DNA from: Pseudobdellovibrio exovorus JSS | GTDB taxonomy: Bacteria; Bdellovibrionota; Bdellovibrionia; Bdellovibrionales; Bdellovibrionaceae | Assembly (NCBI RefSeq): GCF_000348725.1 | Contig: NC_020813.1 | Span: forward strand, 372,001-436,000 | Direction: 5' to 3' | Length of the DNA: 64,000 bases | Shown here: positions 44,465 through 54,143 of the stretch, piece after piece | Position numbering within the stretch: the stretch's first letter is position 1 | Layout of the letters: every line of letters begins with the position of its first letter | The notes under the pieces: model-generated | What the model was told of the DNA's origin: nothing | Databases searched by the model: none | The model's input: only the letters and a program-made list of their open reading frames with translations | Program-made: the position numbers and the translations under genes

Positions 44465-45637
44465 TTAAAACAGGCGCGCCACATCTAAATGAGATGGAAC
44501 CGGCGTGCCTGATGCGGAATCAACAAGGGTTTTGGCCGAAACAAAGCTAAGACCCATGCCGTGACCTGAACATCCCGCCATAACATGAACCCTTTGGCGA
44601 AGTGGATGTTGACCGATCAGCATCTGTCCATCCGGTGTGAATCCCATGACACCACTCCAGCGATAATTGATTTTCACTTGCTGCGTATTTTGAAAATAAC
44701 TCTGCGTAAACTCTGTCAGCGCTTTTTGAATTAAATCTGTAGCTTCATCCAAAGCTGTATTTTCAGCCTCTAAATCATGATTGCGAAAGCCGCCAACGAG
44801 CAGTTCCCCAGTCGGAAGTTGTCGGAAATAACAAAGATGTTTCGTTAAATAACAAGGACCTTTGACAAAAGCTGGCAGAGGTTCAGTGACGACCACTTGC
44901 CCACGCTGAGGTTTGACCTTGGATTTGAACTCCGGAAGTAACTGCGAGATATATCCGTTTAAGCACACGAACATTTTTTCTGCGGAAAAGTTTTGTAAGT
45001 TAGTTTTGACTAAAACAGCCGAGCTGTTTTCTTCTATGTGGAAGACTTCTTGCCCTTCAAAAAAGTCTACTCCGGATAACTTTGAGCGAATTAAATTCAA
45101 AAGCTTAATCGGGTGAATGATTCCATCGTGTTTGTATTGAATAGCGCCTTGGAAGTTACGTACTCCATAGTGTTGAGCCAGATATTTTTCATCAATCAGT
45201 TCCACATCAATACCGGCATCCAGCATGGTCTGTGCTAAGGTTTGATAACGACTCCAATCTTCAACAGAGGGAGCCACTGTGCATGATCCTGTCTGATAAA
45301 AATCCACGGCTTCGGGATGCCCTTGAATAATTTCCTGCTGTAAGAGCTCGCGGTTTCTTTCCGAGAATCGCCAAATTTCAGTAGCTTTCGCTAAACCGAA
45401 TTGCTCATGTAGTTTATTGAAGTGTTCTGCTGAGCCACAGGTGACAAAGCCAGCATTGCGGCCAGAGGCGCCAGCACCTAAATACTGCCGATCTAGAATG
45501 GCCACTTTAAGGTTTGGATTTTCTTTTTTTAACCAGTAGGCAGTGGACAACCCTGCAATTCCGGCTCCGATAATAAGAGCGTCATAGTGTGCGGTTGATG
45601 TTTTGCTAGATTGATCAAGCCAGTAAGAAATGGTCAT
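44465..45637 (-). CDS. FAD-dependent oxidoreductase (DAO family)
   Basis: The product is 390 aa. The N-terminal dinucleotide fold has DALIIGAGIAGLSTAYWL, then an acidic end of strand 2 (VAILD) and GAGASGRNAGFV, as in glycine/sarcosine and gamma-glutamylputrescine oxidases. The C-terminal part has the segment YRWSGVMGFTPDGQ and GCSGHGMGLSF, which closes the FAD site. The substrate is probably an amine or amino acid. Its start lies 12 bases after the stop of the acetyltransferase gene at 45650-46216, in the same direction, so the two are probably co-transcribed. Confidence 0.92.
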   Translation of the reverse strand: MTISYWLDQSSKTSTAHYDALIIGAGIAGLSTAYWLKKENPNLKVAILDRQYLGAGASGRNAGFVTCGSAEHFNKLHEQFGLAKATEIWRFSERNRELLQQEIIQGHPEAVDFYQTGSCTVAPSVEDWSRYQTLAQTMLDAGIDVELIDEKYLAQHYGVRNFQGAIQYKHDGIIHPIKLLNLIRSKLSGVDFFEGQEVFHIEENSSAVLVKTNLQNFSAEKMFVCLNGYISQLLPEFKSKVKPQRGQVVVTEPLPAFVKGPCYLTKHLCYFRQLPTGELLVGGFRNHDLEAENTALDEATDLIQKALTEFTQSYFQNTQQVKINYRWSGVMGFTPDGQMLIGQHPLRQRVHVMAGCSGHGMGLSFVSAKTLVDSASGTPVPSHLDVARLF

Positions 45638-45649
45638 GTGAAGTCTCTT

Positions 45650-46216
45650 TCATCGAGGATCTTTTCTAAGATCTAAATGCATTTCGATAGCTGTACATCG
45701 ACAGGGACGACCATCACGAGGGCAGGTGTAGTCAACATCGATCCAGTAATTAGGATGTTCTGTAATAATTTGAAATCCGAGTTTATTCAGGTAGCGATAA
45801 GACGAGTTATTCGGAGACTCTTTCCACGAATGAGTGACGATACCTTCTGTACCTAACTGTTTTAAAGCGGCTAACGAACGTGCAGAGAGCTGGGGACCCC
45901 AACCTTGTCCTTGCAAATCCGGAGCAACAAATAAACTTTGAAAATAAGCGGTTTTATCTAAAGATGTGGGCCATAAATCTGAGCGCAGCTGCTGACCTTT
46001 TCCATGCTGCCAATTACCTGCGGGGTAAGCGAGTCTTAGTCCTTTGATTTGGCCGTTATCTTCTAAAACGAAAGAGCAAATTTGCCCGTTAGAGGCGATT
46101 GATTTTTGCTGATTATCGCGAAGCTCGTCTTCGGAGTAATAGCCCAGACCGACACATTGGTCGGTGAAGGCTTTTACTTGTGGAATATCAGAGAGCAAGA
46201 ATTCGCGAATTAGCAT
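45650..46216 (-). CDS. GNAT-family N-acetyltransferase
   Basis: The product is 188 aa. The acetyl-CoA motif is in LFVAPDLQGQGWGPQLSARS (Q-G-x-G-W/x-G), followed by ALKQLGTEGIVTHSWKES and the LNKLGFQIITEHPNYW end typical of RimI-like enzymes. Three Cys lie at the C-terminus (CPRDGRPCRC), perhaps a small metal site. It is followed after 12 bases by the FAD oxidoreductase gene. It is preceded by the GcvH-like gene in the same direction. Confidence 0.85.
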   Translation of the reverse strand: MLIREFLLSDIPQVKAFTDQCVGLGYYSEDELRDNQQKSIASNGQICSFVLEDNGQIKGLRLAYPAGNWQHGKGQQLRSDLWPTSLDKTAYFQSLFVAPDLQGQGWGPQLSARSLAALKQLGTEGIVTHSWKESPNNSSYRYLNKLGFQIITEHPNYWIDVDYTCPRDGRPCRCTAIEMHLDLRKDPR

Positions 46217-46230
46217 AAAATCTCAAAGGA

Positions 46231-46668
46231 CTAGTCTTCGTCCTCGTCGTAGTCATCATCTTCTTCGTCATCATCTTCTTCGTCATCATCAAGATCATCA
46301 TCGTCTTCATCTTCGTCGTCGTAATCGTCATCCTCATCGTCGTCATCAACTTCTTCAGTGGCTTCAATACGTAAAAGCCAGCCTTCTTCATAAGGATCTT
46401 CCTGAATGATACTTGGATCTTCTAAAACGTTACTGTTGATCTCGATAACAGTACCTTCTACAGGAACATAAATATCCAATGGGCCGTCGTCCGTTTCAAT
46501 TGTACCGATAGCAACATCTTCTTCTACTTTTTCTTGTTCTGTAGGTAGATCAATTGAAGTGATTTCGCTGATATCTGCTAAACCTTCTTCGTTGATTCCG
46601 ATAGTGATAATTCCGTCGTCTTCTGTGTACCACATATGGTGGTTGAAGTTTTTGATGTTGTCGCTCAT
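46231..46668 (-). CDS. GcvH-like protein without lipoyl lysine, with acidic tail
   Basis: The product is 145 aa. The N-terminal 103 residues follow glycine cleavage H protein: HMWYTEDDGIITIGINEEGL, SITS-like strand, VPVEGTVIEINSNVLEDP, EDPYEEGWLLRIE. At the lipoylation site the family has ESVKA; here it is ETDDG, with Asp 61 in place of the Lys. So it cannot carry lipoate and is probably not part of glycine cleavage. The last 40 residues are almost only Asp and Glu, encoded by GAY/GAR triplets. It has a GGAGA Shine-Dalgarno. The function is unknown; a binding or chaperone role is possible. Confidence 0.85.
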   Translation of the reverse strand: MSDNIKNFNHHMWYTEDDGIITIGINEEGLADISEITSIDLPTEQEKVEEDVAIGTIETDDGPLDIYVPVEGTVIEINSNVLEDPSIIQEDPYEEGWLLRIEATEEVDDDDEDDDYDDEDEDDDDLDDDEEDDDEEDDDYDEDED

Positions 46669-46968
46669 GCGGCGGTCTCCTTAAATTTTCGTTCTGTTGC
46701 TAACCTATTCAGATAACTCGTTAAGCTCTCTTATGCCCAGCCATAGCGGTTTTCAGAGAAATGGTGCTTAAAAATTAGGTAACGAATTTTCGTCAAGCCA
46801 GATTTTTAAAGTGCTTAATTAACAAGTATTCTAACGAAAAAATTATACCCGTCAAAGGCTCAGATACTAACGCAATCGTTAAAAATTGCGATTTCAGAAA
46901 GTCTTTGATACAAGACCTGAACTTTCGAACTGAAAACCAATTTGCTGTCACAAATCAGAGGGGGATTA
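46669..46968. other. divergent intergenic region
   Basis: These 300 AT-rich bases separate the GcvH-like gene and the AIG2-like gene and must hold both promoters. A minus-strand TATAAT lies at 46843-46848 (complement ATTATA) without a good -35. A small stem CGCAAT/ATTGCG lies near 46872. No gene was seen. Confidence 0.4.
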
Positions 46969-47589
46969 ATGACGACAATGCGTTTTTTTGTCATCGGTTC
47001 ATGGACCGAAGGCATGTTACATTTTCAAAAACTGCGTCCATTTATAGTTTCTTACGAGTCTGCTACAGTTCAGGCGCAAGCTTATCGCTTGCCTGTGGGA
47101 TTTCCCGTATTAGTGGCTCAAAATAGTGGCAGCGAGTCGGCTCATGACCTGATTTCAGGTCAATTGGTTGAATTGCAATATGATCAGACACTATTGGCTT
47201 TAATGGATACATTGCACGGAGTTCATGCAACAGATCCGTCAAAAGGGTTGCACCAACGTATGACGGCTAAAGTGACTAAAAGCTCAGGCGACGTCGACGA
47301 AGCTCAGGTGTATTTCTTTAATCCAAAGAAGTTGACGGCGAAGGCGCAAAGAATCCACGGCGGAGTTTGGCAGGAGTCTTTAGCTTTGAATCCACCTTTA
47401 ACGGAACAATTAAGCGACAAGCAAAGAACCTATGTGTTGAAATTAGGTGCAGCTAAGGGACGTGATATTGTGCCGATCAATGACCTGAGTCTTTATCGTG
47501 AATTGATGAAGATGGAACTTATTGTGGATAAAGGTCGTCGCCTTGCTTTGAGTCCACTGGGTAAAGAAGTCTATAATCATTTAGTTTAA
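46969..47589 (+). CDS. AIG2/gamma-glutamylcyclotransferase-like protein
   Basis: The product is 206 aa from the ATG at 46969, chosen because AGAGGGGG lies 7 bases upstream; an earlier TTG at 46942 has none. The N-terminal half follows the AIG2/GGCT fold: FFVIGSWTEGMLHFQKL, then AQAYRLPVGFPVLVAQNSG, GQLVELQYD and LMDTLHGV. The C-terminal 90 residues are an added region. The catalytic Glu expected near the LMDTLHG block is not clear. The substrate is unknown. Confidence 0.7.
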   Translation: MTTMRFFVIGSWTEGMLHFQKLRPFIVSYESATVQAQAYRLPVGFPVLVAQNSGSESAHDLISGQLVELQYDQTLLALMDTLHGVHATDPSKGLHQRMTAKVTKSSGDVDEAQVYFFNPKKLTAKAQRIHGGVWQESLALNPPLTEQLSDKQRTYVLKLGAAKGRDIVPINDLSLYRELMKMELIVDKGRRLALSPLGKEVYNHLV

Positions 47590-47637
47590 AAAATATCGAC
47601 CTCAAAGAGTGTTTGACCGAGGGAACGTAAGACCTTT

Positions 47638-48138
47638 ATGTTCCTTCGGGTTATGTCTGATGTGCAAAAAACCAAAAGTCTGTTCCGCGTTGTTCTGATT
47701 GAGCCTGAGATTCCTCAAAATACAGGTAATATTGGGCGTACCTGCGTTGGAACTAATTGTGAATTGCATATCGTGGGCCCAACTGGGTTTGAAATTACCG
47801 ATGCCAATTTAAAACGTGCGGGCTTAGATTATTGGCAGCATTTAACATGGCAGCAATATGCTTCCTATGAAGAGTGGTTTGCCCGTGTCGAAGACCCCAG
47901 TCGAGTTTTCTATTTCACAACAAAAGTACAACAGACCTATTTCGATGTTGAATATAAGCAGGGAGACTGGCTAGTTTTTGGTAAAGAAACCAAAGGTCTG
48001 CCACCTGAAATTATCCAAAATAACATTCAACAGGCGGTAACAATTCCGCAACCAGGTCAGGTTCGCAGTTTAAATCTGGCCACGGCGGTGGCGATTTCGG
48101 TCTATGAAGGCTATCGTCAGTTGCGCCAGCAACTATAG
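47638..48138 (+). CDS. trmL: tRNA (cytidine/uridine-34-2'-O)-methyltransferase TrmL
   Basis: The product is 166 aa from the ATG at 47638; a second in-frame ATG at 47653 is also possible. It is a SPOUT knotted methyltransferase: VVLIEPEIPQNTGNIGRTC at the start, WLVFGKETKGLPPE and IPQPGQVRSLNLATAVAISV at the C-terminus, all diagnostic of the TrmL group. It methylates the wobble ribose of tRNA-Leu isoacceptors. It stands between the AIG2-like gene and secA. Confidence 0.96.
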   Translation: MFLRVMSDVQKTKSLFRVVLIEPEIPQNTGNIGRTCVGTNCELHIVGPTGFEITDANLKRAGLDYWQHLTWQQYASYEEWFARVEDPSRVFYFTTKVQQTYFDVEYKQGDWLVFGKETKGLPPEIIQNNIQQAVTIPQPGQVRSLNLATAVAISVYEGYRQLRQQL

Positions 48139-48268
48139 AGGTATCCAGTAACCAATCTGCTGTTTTTATTTATGGTGCGGCTGGACTTATAACCAGACTT
48201 GTTATGCACTTGTCTATAGACTTGGTCAGTCTTGCCCGTGGTGTCGATAAGTTCTATCCTAGTTCCCT

Positions 48269-50944
48269 ATGATGCAACAAATCTTATCTAAAATATTCGG
48301 GACCAGCCACGAGCGCGAAATGAAACGCATTCAGCCTACGGTCAATAAAATCAACTCACTTGAAGCTGATATGCAAAAGTTATCTGACGAGCAACTCAAG
48401 GCTAAGACCGCAGAATTCAGGCAAAGATTGCAAAGCGGTGAAACAGTCGACAGCTTATTGCCAGAGGCATTTGCTGTTTGTCGTGAGGCTTCTCGTCGTG
48501 TTTTAGGAATGCGCCATTATGATGTTCAGTTAATTGGTGGTTATGTTCTGCACCAAGGTTCCATCGCCGAGATGAGAACAGGTGAAGGTAAAACTCTTGT
48601 TGCGACTCTTCCTGTTTATTTAAATGCTCTTACAAGCAAAGGTGTTCACGTAGTCAGTGTGAATGATTACCTTGTAACTCGTGACTGTGAATGGATGAGC
48701 CGTTTGTACAACTGGTTGGGATTAACAACTGGTGTGATCAAACATGGTTTGACCGATGAACAGCGCCGTGCCGCTTATGCTGCTGATATCACGTATGCGA
48801 CTAACAATGAATTAGGCTTCGATTATCTGCGTGATAATATGAAATTTGATTTAGGTGATTACGTTCAGCGCGCTCCGCACTTCGCTATCGTGGATGAGTG
48901 TGACTCGATCTTAATTGACGAAGCCAGAACGCCGTTGATCATTTCAGGCCCTGCCGAAGCGTCTACGGATAAGTACTACGTGATTGATAAGATCATTCCT
49001 TATTTGAAAAAAGAAATTCATTTCAAAGTTGAAGAAAAATCAAAGTCAGCAACATTGACAGATGAAGGTAACTTAGAAGTCGAAAAACTTTTGAAATTAG
49101 ATAATCTTTACGATCCGGCAAATATTGAAATTCTACATCACGTTAACCAAGCTTTACGTGCGCATCATTTGTATCGCCTAGATGTGGAATACATGATTCG
49201 TGATGGAGAAATCGTGATCGTAGATGAATTCACTGGTCGTTTAATGCCAGGACGTCGCTGGAGCGATGGTCTTCACCAAGCGATTGAAGCCAAAGAAAAA
49301 GTGGACGTGAAAAACGAAAACCAAACGTTGGCAACAATCACTTTCCAGAATTACTTTAAAATGTATGACAAGTTGTCAGGCATGACAGGTACTGCGGATA
49401 CAGAAGCTGTTGAGTTCAGAAAAATCTACAACTTAGGTGTCTTCGTAATTCCGACGAACAAACCAATCCGCCGTCGCGATGTGGAAGATATCGTTTACAA
49501 AACTGAAAATGCTAAATTCAAAGCGATCGCTTCGGACATCAAAGAACGCCATGCTAAAGGACAACCGGTGCTTGTCGGTACGGCTTCAATCGAAAGATCG
49601 GAAGCACTGTCAAGATGGTTAAAACAAGAAGGCGTTCGTCACGATGTCTTGAATGCAAAACATCACGAACGTGAAGCCGAGATCGTAGCTTTGGCGGGTC
49701 GTAAAGGCGCCGTGACTATCGCAACGAATATGGCAGGCCGTGGTACCGACATCGTTCTGGGCGGTAATCCGGAGGTCTTAGCTCGTAAAGAAGTTCCTTC
49801 TGAAGAGGGACCAGAGTACTTAGCCGCTTTGGAAAAATTCAAAAAGCAATGTGAAGTTGAAAAACAGCAGGTTCTTGAAGCGGGTGGTTTGTACATTATC
49901 GGTACAGAACGCCATGAATCCCGTCGTATTGATAATCAACTGCGCGGTCGTTCTGGTCGTCAAGGTGACCCAGGTGAGTCTAGATTTTATCTGTCATTAG
50001 AAGACAATTTAATGCGTATCTTCAATGGTGAACGTATTCAAAAAATCATGAATATGTTGAATATCCCTGAAGAGGAACCAATCACTCATAAAATGGTGAC
50101 GAACGCGATCGAAGGAGCTCAAAGAAAAGTAGAAGGCCACCACTTTGATGTGCGTAAAAACTTACTAGATTACGACAACGTCATGAATTTACAGCGTAAT
50201 GCGATTTATAAAATGCGCCGTAAGATCCTAGAGGGTGAACAGATTGAAAGATCTCTTCTAGATATGTTGGGAGATGTAGTCTCTGTTATTCTAGATACTC
50301 ATTTACCACAGGATTCTCGTCCGCAGGATTGGAATTTAGAAGAGCTGCAAACGGCATTGATGGCTCAATTTGGTTTAAGAATCCAATTAGATCGCTCAAT
50401 GTCACAAGATAAAATACAAGAGCTTATCGTTGCTAATGTGAAGAAGGCTTTTGAATTCCAAAAACAATCAATGGGGCCATTCTTTGAACAGATTTCAAAA
50501 ATGATCATGTTGAATGCGATCGATCAACGCTGGAAAGAGCATCTTTATACTATCGATAAAGTAAAAGAGGGCATTAACCTACGCGCTTATGGTCAAAAAG
50601 ATCCATTGATCGAATACAAAAAAGAAGCGTTTAAAGCTTTCGAGTATTTGAATAATGTTATCAAAACGGAAACGATTGAAAAAATCATGCGCGTGCAGTT
50701 AGTCGCTGAAGGCGCTGATGGCTTAGAAGATACAATGCAGAAAATGCGTCATCAAGATGATGGTATCGAGATGAGCTATTCGGCTCCATCTGACTCGGGC
50801 GATGCCTTTGCCGACATGGGCGCTGGCGCCGGAGCTGTGGCACCGGAAGCCGAGTCCTCTTCGAAAAGAAGAATGGTTGCTGGTCCAAGACAAGATGACC
50901 GCCCATTGAATCGCGCGGAAAGACGCCGTCAAAAAGGACGCTGA
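48269..50944 (+). CDS. secA: preprotein translocase ATPase SecA
   Basis: The product is 891 aa, close to the family length. It drives proteins through SecYEG. Walker A is [12 protein letters not shown] (near residue 100), DEAD-like [15 protein letters not shown] (near 208), and the second helicase part has [10 protein letters not shown] and [20 protein letters not shown]. The C-terminal zinc-binding SEC-C motif is absent; the protein ends in a basic tail ([10 protein letters not shown]). No Shine-Dalgarno precedes the start. TTGCCC and TATCCT with a 17-base spacer end a few bases before the ATG, which would fit a leaderless mRNA. The stop overlaps the next start. Confidence 0.97.
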   Translation: MMQQILSKIFGTSHEREMKRIQPTVNKINSLEADMQKLSDEQLKAKTAEFRQRLQSGETVDSLLPEAFAVCREASRRVLGMRHYDVQLIGGYVLHQGSIAEMRTGEGKTLVATLPVYLNALTSKGVHVVSVNDYLVTRDCEWMSRLYNWLGLTTGVIKHGLTDEQRRAAYAADITYATNNELGFDYLRDNMKFDLGDYVQRAPHFAIVDECDSILIDEARTPLIISGPAEASTDKYYVIDKIIPYLKKEIHFKVEEKSKSATLTDEGNLEVEKLLKLDNLYDPANIEILHHVNQALRAHHLYRLDVEYMIRDGEIVIVDEFTGRLMPGRRWSDGLHQAIEAKEKVDVKNENQTLATITFQNYFKMYDKLSGMTGTADTEAVEFRKIYNLGVFVIPTNKPIRRRDVEDIVYKTENAKFKAIASDIKERHAKGQPVLVGTASIERSEALSRWLKQEGVRHDVLNAKHHEREAEIVALAGRKGAVTIATNMAGRGTDIVLGGNPEVLARKEVPSEEGPEYLAALEKFKKQCEVEKQQVLEAGGLYIIGTERHESRRIDNQLRGRSGRQGDPGESRFYLSLEDNLMRIFNGERIQKIMNMLNIPEEEPITHKMVTNAIEGAQRKVEGHHFDVRKNLLDYDNVMNLQRNAIYKMRRKILEGEQIERSLLDMLGDVVSVILDTHLPQDSRPQDWNLEELQTALMAQFGLRIQLDRSMSQDKIQELIVANVKKAFEFQKQSMGPFFEQISKMIMLNAIDQRWKEHLYTIDKVKEGINLRAYGQKDPLIEYKKEAFKAFEYLNNVIKTETIEKIMRVQLVAEGADGLEDTMQKMRHQDDGIEMSYSAPSDSGDAFADMGAGAGAVAPEAESSSKRRMVAGPRQDDRPLNRAERRRQKGR

Positions 50945-51747
50945 TGATTTGTCCAAGCTGTCAGAGTGATGTAAGTGTAACTGACGCGAATTATGGGGCA
51001 CTTTACACCTGTGAAAAGTGCCAAGCGGTGTACTTTGTTAACTTTGACGGACAGCCTGAGTTTGGTGAAGTGCCAGACGAGGCCCCTTTAGATCTGAATA
51101 GTTTGCCTGTAGCGGATGACTCTGCTGATTTTTCCTCCGAATTTTCGACAGAGTTTTCAACAGACGAGTTTGCCTCTATCCAAGGTACGTCAGACACTCA
51201 AGATAGCTTACAACCCGAAGGTGAAGGTGGGCTTGAGCCATCATTTGACTCTTCCTTTGAACCACTGGTGGACTCGATTAATGTGGTCACAGTAGATCCT
51301 GCAGTCGATCCAGCAATAGGCGCTGAGCTACTACAAAGTCAAAGCCCCGAGTTTGAAAGTTTAAATGATGTCGAAGCAGGGATGAATCCATTTGAAAATT
51401 TGATCTCCGCAGATGAAAGTGCTGACGTCGGAGTAACTCCTGATGCGGCGATAGGTTTTGCCGGTGTGGCTAAAGAGATTTCAGACTTTGGAAATACCGA
51501 AGTGCAGTTGGCTGGTCTGAACTACGATCTGAAAATCACAGGCCTTGATACACAAGAAACTATGCGCCTTTTTAAAGAAGCTATTGAAGACTCGAAATTT
51601 GGTTGGGACGCGGCGGACATTTTAAAAAATGTTCGTAATGGTCAGGTAGAATTTAAACGCCTCAGTCCTGTTAAGGCTTATATTCTAGCAAAACGACTAC
51701 AGTTTTTAGATATTGAGAAGCAATGGAGACAGCATGTTCTTTCGTAG
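50944..51747 (+). CDS. zinc-ribbon protein, unknown function
   Basis: The product is 267 aa. The N-terminus is a zinc ribbon (CPSC then CEKC, residues 3-29). The middle 130 residues are acidic, Ser/Asp/Glu-rich and probably disordered. The C-terminal domain (about 190-267) is mixed alpha/beta with LNYDLKITGL and AYILAKRLQFLDIEKQWRQH; its helix pattern recalls the L7/L12 C-terminal domain, but that is weak. The start overlaps the secA stop by one base, so the two are coupled. A role with SecA cannot be shown. Confidence 0.7.
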   Translation: MICPSCQSDVSVTDANYGALYTCEKCQAVYFVNFDGQPEFGEVPDEAPLDLNSLPVADDSADFSSEFSTEFSTDEFASIQGTSDTQDSLQPEGEGGLEPSFDSSFEPLVDSINVVTVDPAVDPAIGAELLQSQSPEFESLNDVEAGMNPFENLISADESADVGVTPDAAIGFAGVAKEISDFGNTEVQLAGLNYDLKITGLDTQETMRLFKEAIEDSKFGWDAADILKNVRNGQVEFKRLSPVKAYILAKRLQFLDIEKQWRQHVLS

Positions 51748-52330
51748 AATCTGTTTAACAGTAAGTCCTTTACTGATGTTGGCTGTCATATCGCAGGCGA
51801 ATGAGGCTCCCAAAGCGGGGGCTCCAGATGCTCAAGTCGAGCAGTACTCAGGAAGTCAAAATCAGGAATGGGAAAAAGTACAAGGACGACTTTCTGCTTT
51901 AAAAACGAAAGTAGATGCTCAAGAAGCTTTGGTTAAAAGTTTAGCGGCTGATAAAGTCCAACTTCAAGGACAAGCTCTTGTCAGTAAAGTGGAAGAGCTA
52001 AAAAAAGAATATGCAACCTTGCGTGATTTGACAGCCGAGTACAACAAACTGAATGAAGAGTATCTGACGAAGTACCCAGAGCGTGGTCTTAAAGAAAAAC
52101 GTGTGTACCCACGGGTAGAAGCGAAACCACTAAGTGCCTATGAAAACGACACTTCTTTGAATGGACAGGTGAATCGTGTTCATAAAAAGATTTTGCAAAA
52201 GTACTCGCGCAGTAAGCAACAGAAGGATGCGGCTACCTCTGACTCTAAGAAAACAGAAACTGAGTCTAAAAACACACAGTCCGAAGAGCCTTCAAGTTCG
52301 GTAACAGATCCGATCATCTATAAAAAGTAA
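51734..52330 (+). CDS. exported coiled-coil protein
   Basis: The product is 198 aa from the ATG at 51734, which gives a signal peptide (cleavage near SQA, about residue 22) and has TGGAGA upstream. An earlier TTG at 51713 was rejected. The mature part is a coiled coil (about 45-105, EWEKVQGRLSALKTKVDAQE) followed by a Tyr-bearing central part and a Ser/Thr/Lys-rich C-terminus. It overlaps the preceding gene by 14 bases, so it belongs to the secA transcript. No family is recognised. Confidence 0.65.
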   Translation: MFFRRICLTVSPLLMLAVISQANEAPKAGAPDAQVEQYSGSQNQEWEKVQGRLSALKTKVDAQEALVKSLAADKVQLQGQALVSKVEELKKEYATLRDLTAEYNKLNEEYLTKYPERGLKEKRVYPRVEAKPLSAYENDTSLNGQVNRVHKKILQKYSRSKQQKDAATSDSKKTETESKNTQSEEPSSSVTDPIIYKK

Positions 52331-52749
52331 AATCAAATCACAAGGCGGCGCTACGCTTTGTTGCAGTCCTGTCTTAAAGGTTACAACAAAAGAAAGTTAG
52401 AGTATTTGTATCTAATTGGATTTAAAAAGATTTTTTAAATCCATAAAAAAGGACTTTAAACAGGTATCTGGGATCACATCCTCAACAGCCCGAATCTTAA
52501 CGAGTTTGTTTCTGTGTCTGTAAAATAAGCAATTGAGATAGGTCGACCTGAGGAAGTATGAGTTTAGCAAAATACTTTTCTGTGTTTTGATGGTGAGTTT
52601 CTTGTTTTTTGTGCACCGCAATTGTGCACAAAATCCACTAAGGATTTTAACTAGTTAGATTGATCCCATAGATGAATTAGGCTATAAATGAAAACTATAT
52701 GAAACCTGAAGTATCTTTTGGGCCTTTTGAAAATTAAGGGAGATTTCTC
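52331..52749. other. intergenic region before the oxidase operon, with palindromes
   Basis: No gene was seen in these 419 bases. GGATTTAAAAA/TTTTTAAATCC (52418-52442) is an 11-bp palindrome. TTTTGTGCAC-cgcaatt-GTGCACAAAA (52607-52633) is a 10-bp one, and AAAATCC/GGATTTT (52630-52648) overlaps its end. The upstream gene has no other terminator. The promoter of the oxidase operon must lie here, but the hexamers are not clear. Confidence 0.5.
52607..52633. promoter_or_regulatory. 10-bp palindrome upstream of oxidase operon
   Basis: TTTTGTGCAC and GTGCACAAAA flank 7 bases, 116 bases before the first gene of the oxidase operon. The dyad and its position fit a regulator-binding site or a leader hairpin. 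Confidence 0.4.
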
Positions 52750-53262
52750 ATGTCTGAAAATCATGACTATCACAACCAAGGCGGATTGATCGCATTTATT
52801 GGTTCAATGGTATTTGTGTTCTGTTTTTTCTTTTACATCGTATTTATTAATAAAGGTGTAACTCTGGATGAGAATGTTTCTGATCCTGCTCCAGCTGGTG
52901 CTGTGAAGTTTGACTTAGCAAGCGTGAAAGAGCCATGGCTTGAAAACCCAGAGGTCGCTCTTGCTGGACAAAAAATTTACAAACAAAACTGTGCTCTTTG
53001 CCATGGTGGTAATGGTGACTTAGTTGGTGGTTTGCCAAACGCTCGTAACCTTGTTGAAGGTGCATGGAAATCTGGTGGTGGCTTGATTAACCATTACAAA
53101 GTTTTACAAAATGGTATGCCAGGAACACAGATGGCATCATTCAAACAAACTCTTCAGCCACACGAGCGCTGGGCTGTATTAAATTACATCGAAACAATCA
53201 CCAACAATAAATCTAAAGACACTCCAGAAGACGTAGCCGCATTTGCAGCTACTGCGGACTAA
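52750..53262 (+). CDS. membrane-anchored c-type cytochrome
   Basis: The product is 170 aa. An N-terminal membrane helix (about 14-33) anchors it. One heme is bound by CALCH (Cys 81, Cys 84, His 85), with the axial Met probably in NGMPGTQM. It is an electron carrier, probably feeding the oxidase encoded next. A good Shine-Dalgarno AAGGGAGA precedes the start. Sco follows after 19 bases, so it belongs to the operon. Confidence 0.93.
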   Translation: MSENHDYHNQGGLIAFIGSMVFVFCFFFYIVFINKGVTLDENVSDPAPAGAVKFDLASVKEPWLENPEVALAGQKIYKQNCALCHGGNGDLVGGLPNARNLVEGAWKSGGGLINHYKVLQNGMPGTQMASFKQTLQPHERWAVLNYIETITNNKSKDTPEDVAAFAATAD

Positions 53263-53281
53263 CTGCTGATTAGGACTTTTT

Positions 53282-54142
53282 TTGAATAAAACCGCAGCCA
53301 TCCTTTTGTTAATAGGTTTTTCTTTCTCGGCCCTTGCCGAGCAGGGTGGCTTTTCTTCGTCTGCAAAACGTGAAACTTACACAGGTAAAGCGTTAACGAA
53401 ATCTTCGACGGATGTTCCTGATGAATTACAAAATGTAGGTATCGAAGAAAAAGTCGGCCAAACATTAGATTTGAATCTAATGGTGACGACTGAAAAAGGT
53501 GAAAAAGTTCCTCTTTCTAGTTTCTTCCATCCGAAAAAACCTGTGGTTTTAAGCCCGGTTTATTTTAATTGTCCGGGACTGTGCAATTTCCACTTAAATG
53601 GTTTCACAGAGACGCTACAGACAATTGATTGGTCTCCGTCGAAACAATTCGATGTGATTGCATTCAGTTTCGATTCAAAAGAAACACCGGAAATTGCAGC
53701 GAAGAAAAAAGAAAATTATTTAAAGCTCTATGGTCGTGAAGGCACTGACGATGGTTGGCACTTTGTAACAGCAGATGAAGAGACTGTTAAAAAGGTCACA
53801 GAAGCGGTGGGCTTCCAATACAAGTGGAATGAAAATGCGGGGGAATGGTCGCACGCATCTGCCGCGATTATTCTGTCTCCGGAAGGTAAGATTTCTCGTT
53901 ATTTACATGGAATTCAATTTGATGCTCGCGATGTGAAGTTAGCATTGAATGAGGCAGCAGACGGAAAGGTCGGCAACATCGTCGACTCAGTCATGCTGTA
54001 TTGTTTTACATATGATAGTCATCAGTCTAAATACGGACTGCAAGTTTTTAACTTAATGAAACTAGCGGGAGCGGTGACAGTTGCAGTGATGGCGCTGTGG
54101 CTGGTGATATCGATGATTCAAGCGAAAAGGGAGAACACATAA
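53282..54142 (+). CDS. Sco1/SenC-type copper chaperone with C-terminal membrane helix
   Basis: The product is 286 aa from a TTG start with AGGA upstream. It has a signal peptide (about 1-19), a thioredoxin-like Sco domain with the copper motif CPGLC (Cys 97, Cys 101) and the His ligand in EWSHASAAI. A C-terminal membrane helix (about 260-280) follows. It loads CuA of subunit II. The copper Cys pair is spaced CxxxC as in the family. It lies between the cytochrome and coxB genes, with one base before coxB. Confidence 0.95.
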   Translation: MNKTAAILLLIGFSFSALAEQGGFSSSAKRETYTGKALTKSSTDVPDELQNVGIEEKVGQTLDLNLMVTTEKGEKVPLSSFFHPKKPVVLSPVYFNCPGLCNFHLNGFTETLQTIDWSPSKQFDVIAFSFDSKETPEIAAKKKENYLKLYGREGTDDGWHFVTADEETVKKVTEAVGFQYKWNENAGEWSHASAAIILSPEGKISRYLHGIQFDARDVKLALNEAADGKVGNIVDSVMLYCFTYDSHQSKYGLQVFNLMKLAGAVTVAVMALWLVISMIQAKRENT

Positions 54143-54143
54143 A

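Noticed and set aside
46231-46350. Trinucleotide-rich tract that looks like a DNA repeat array
   Set aside because: It is the coding sequence of the Asp/Glu tail, with irregular GAY/GAR codons in frame. It has no spacer structure and is not a CRISPR or a satellite.
46942-46968. TTG start extending the AIG2-like protein
   Set aside because: The Shine-Dalgarno AGAGGGGG lies inside this extension and fits the ATG at 46969.
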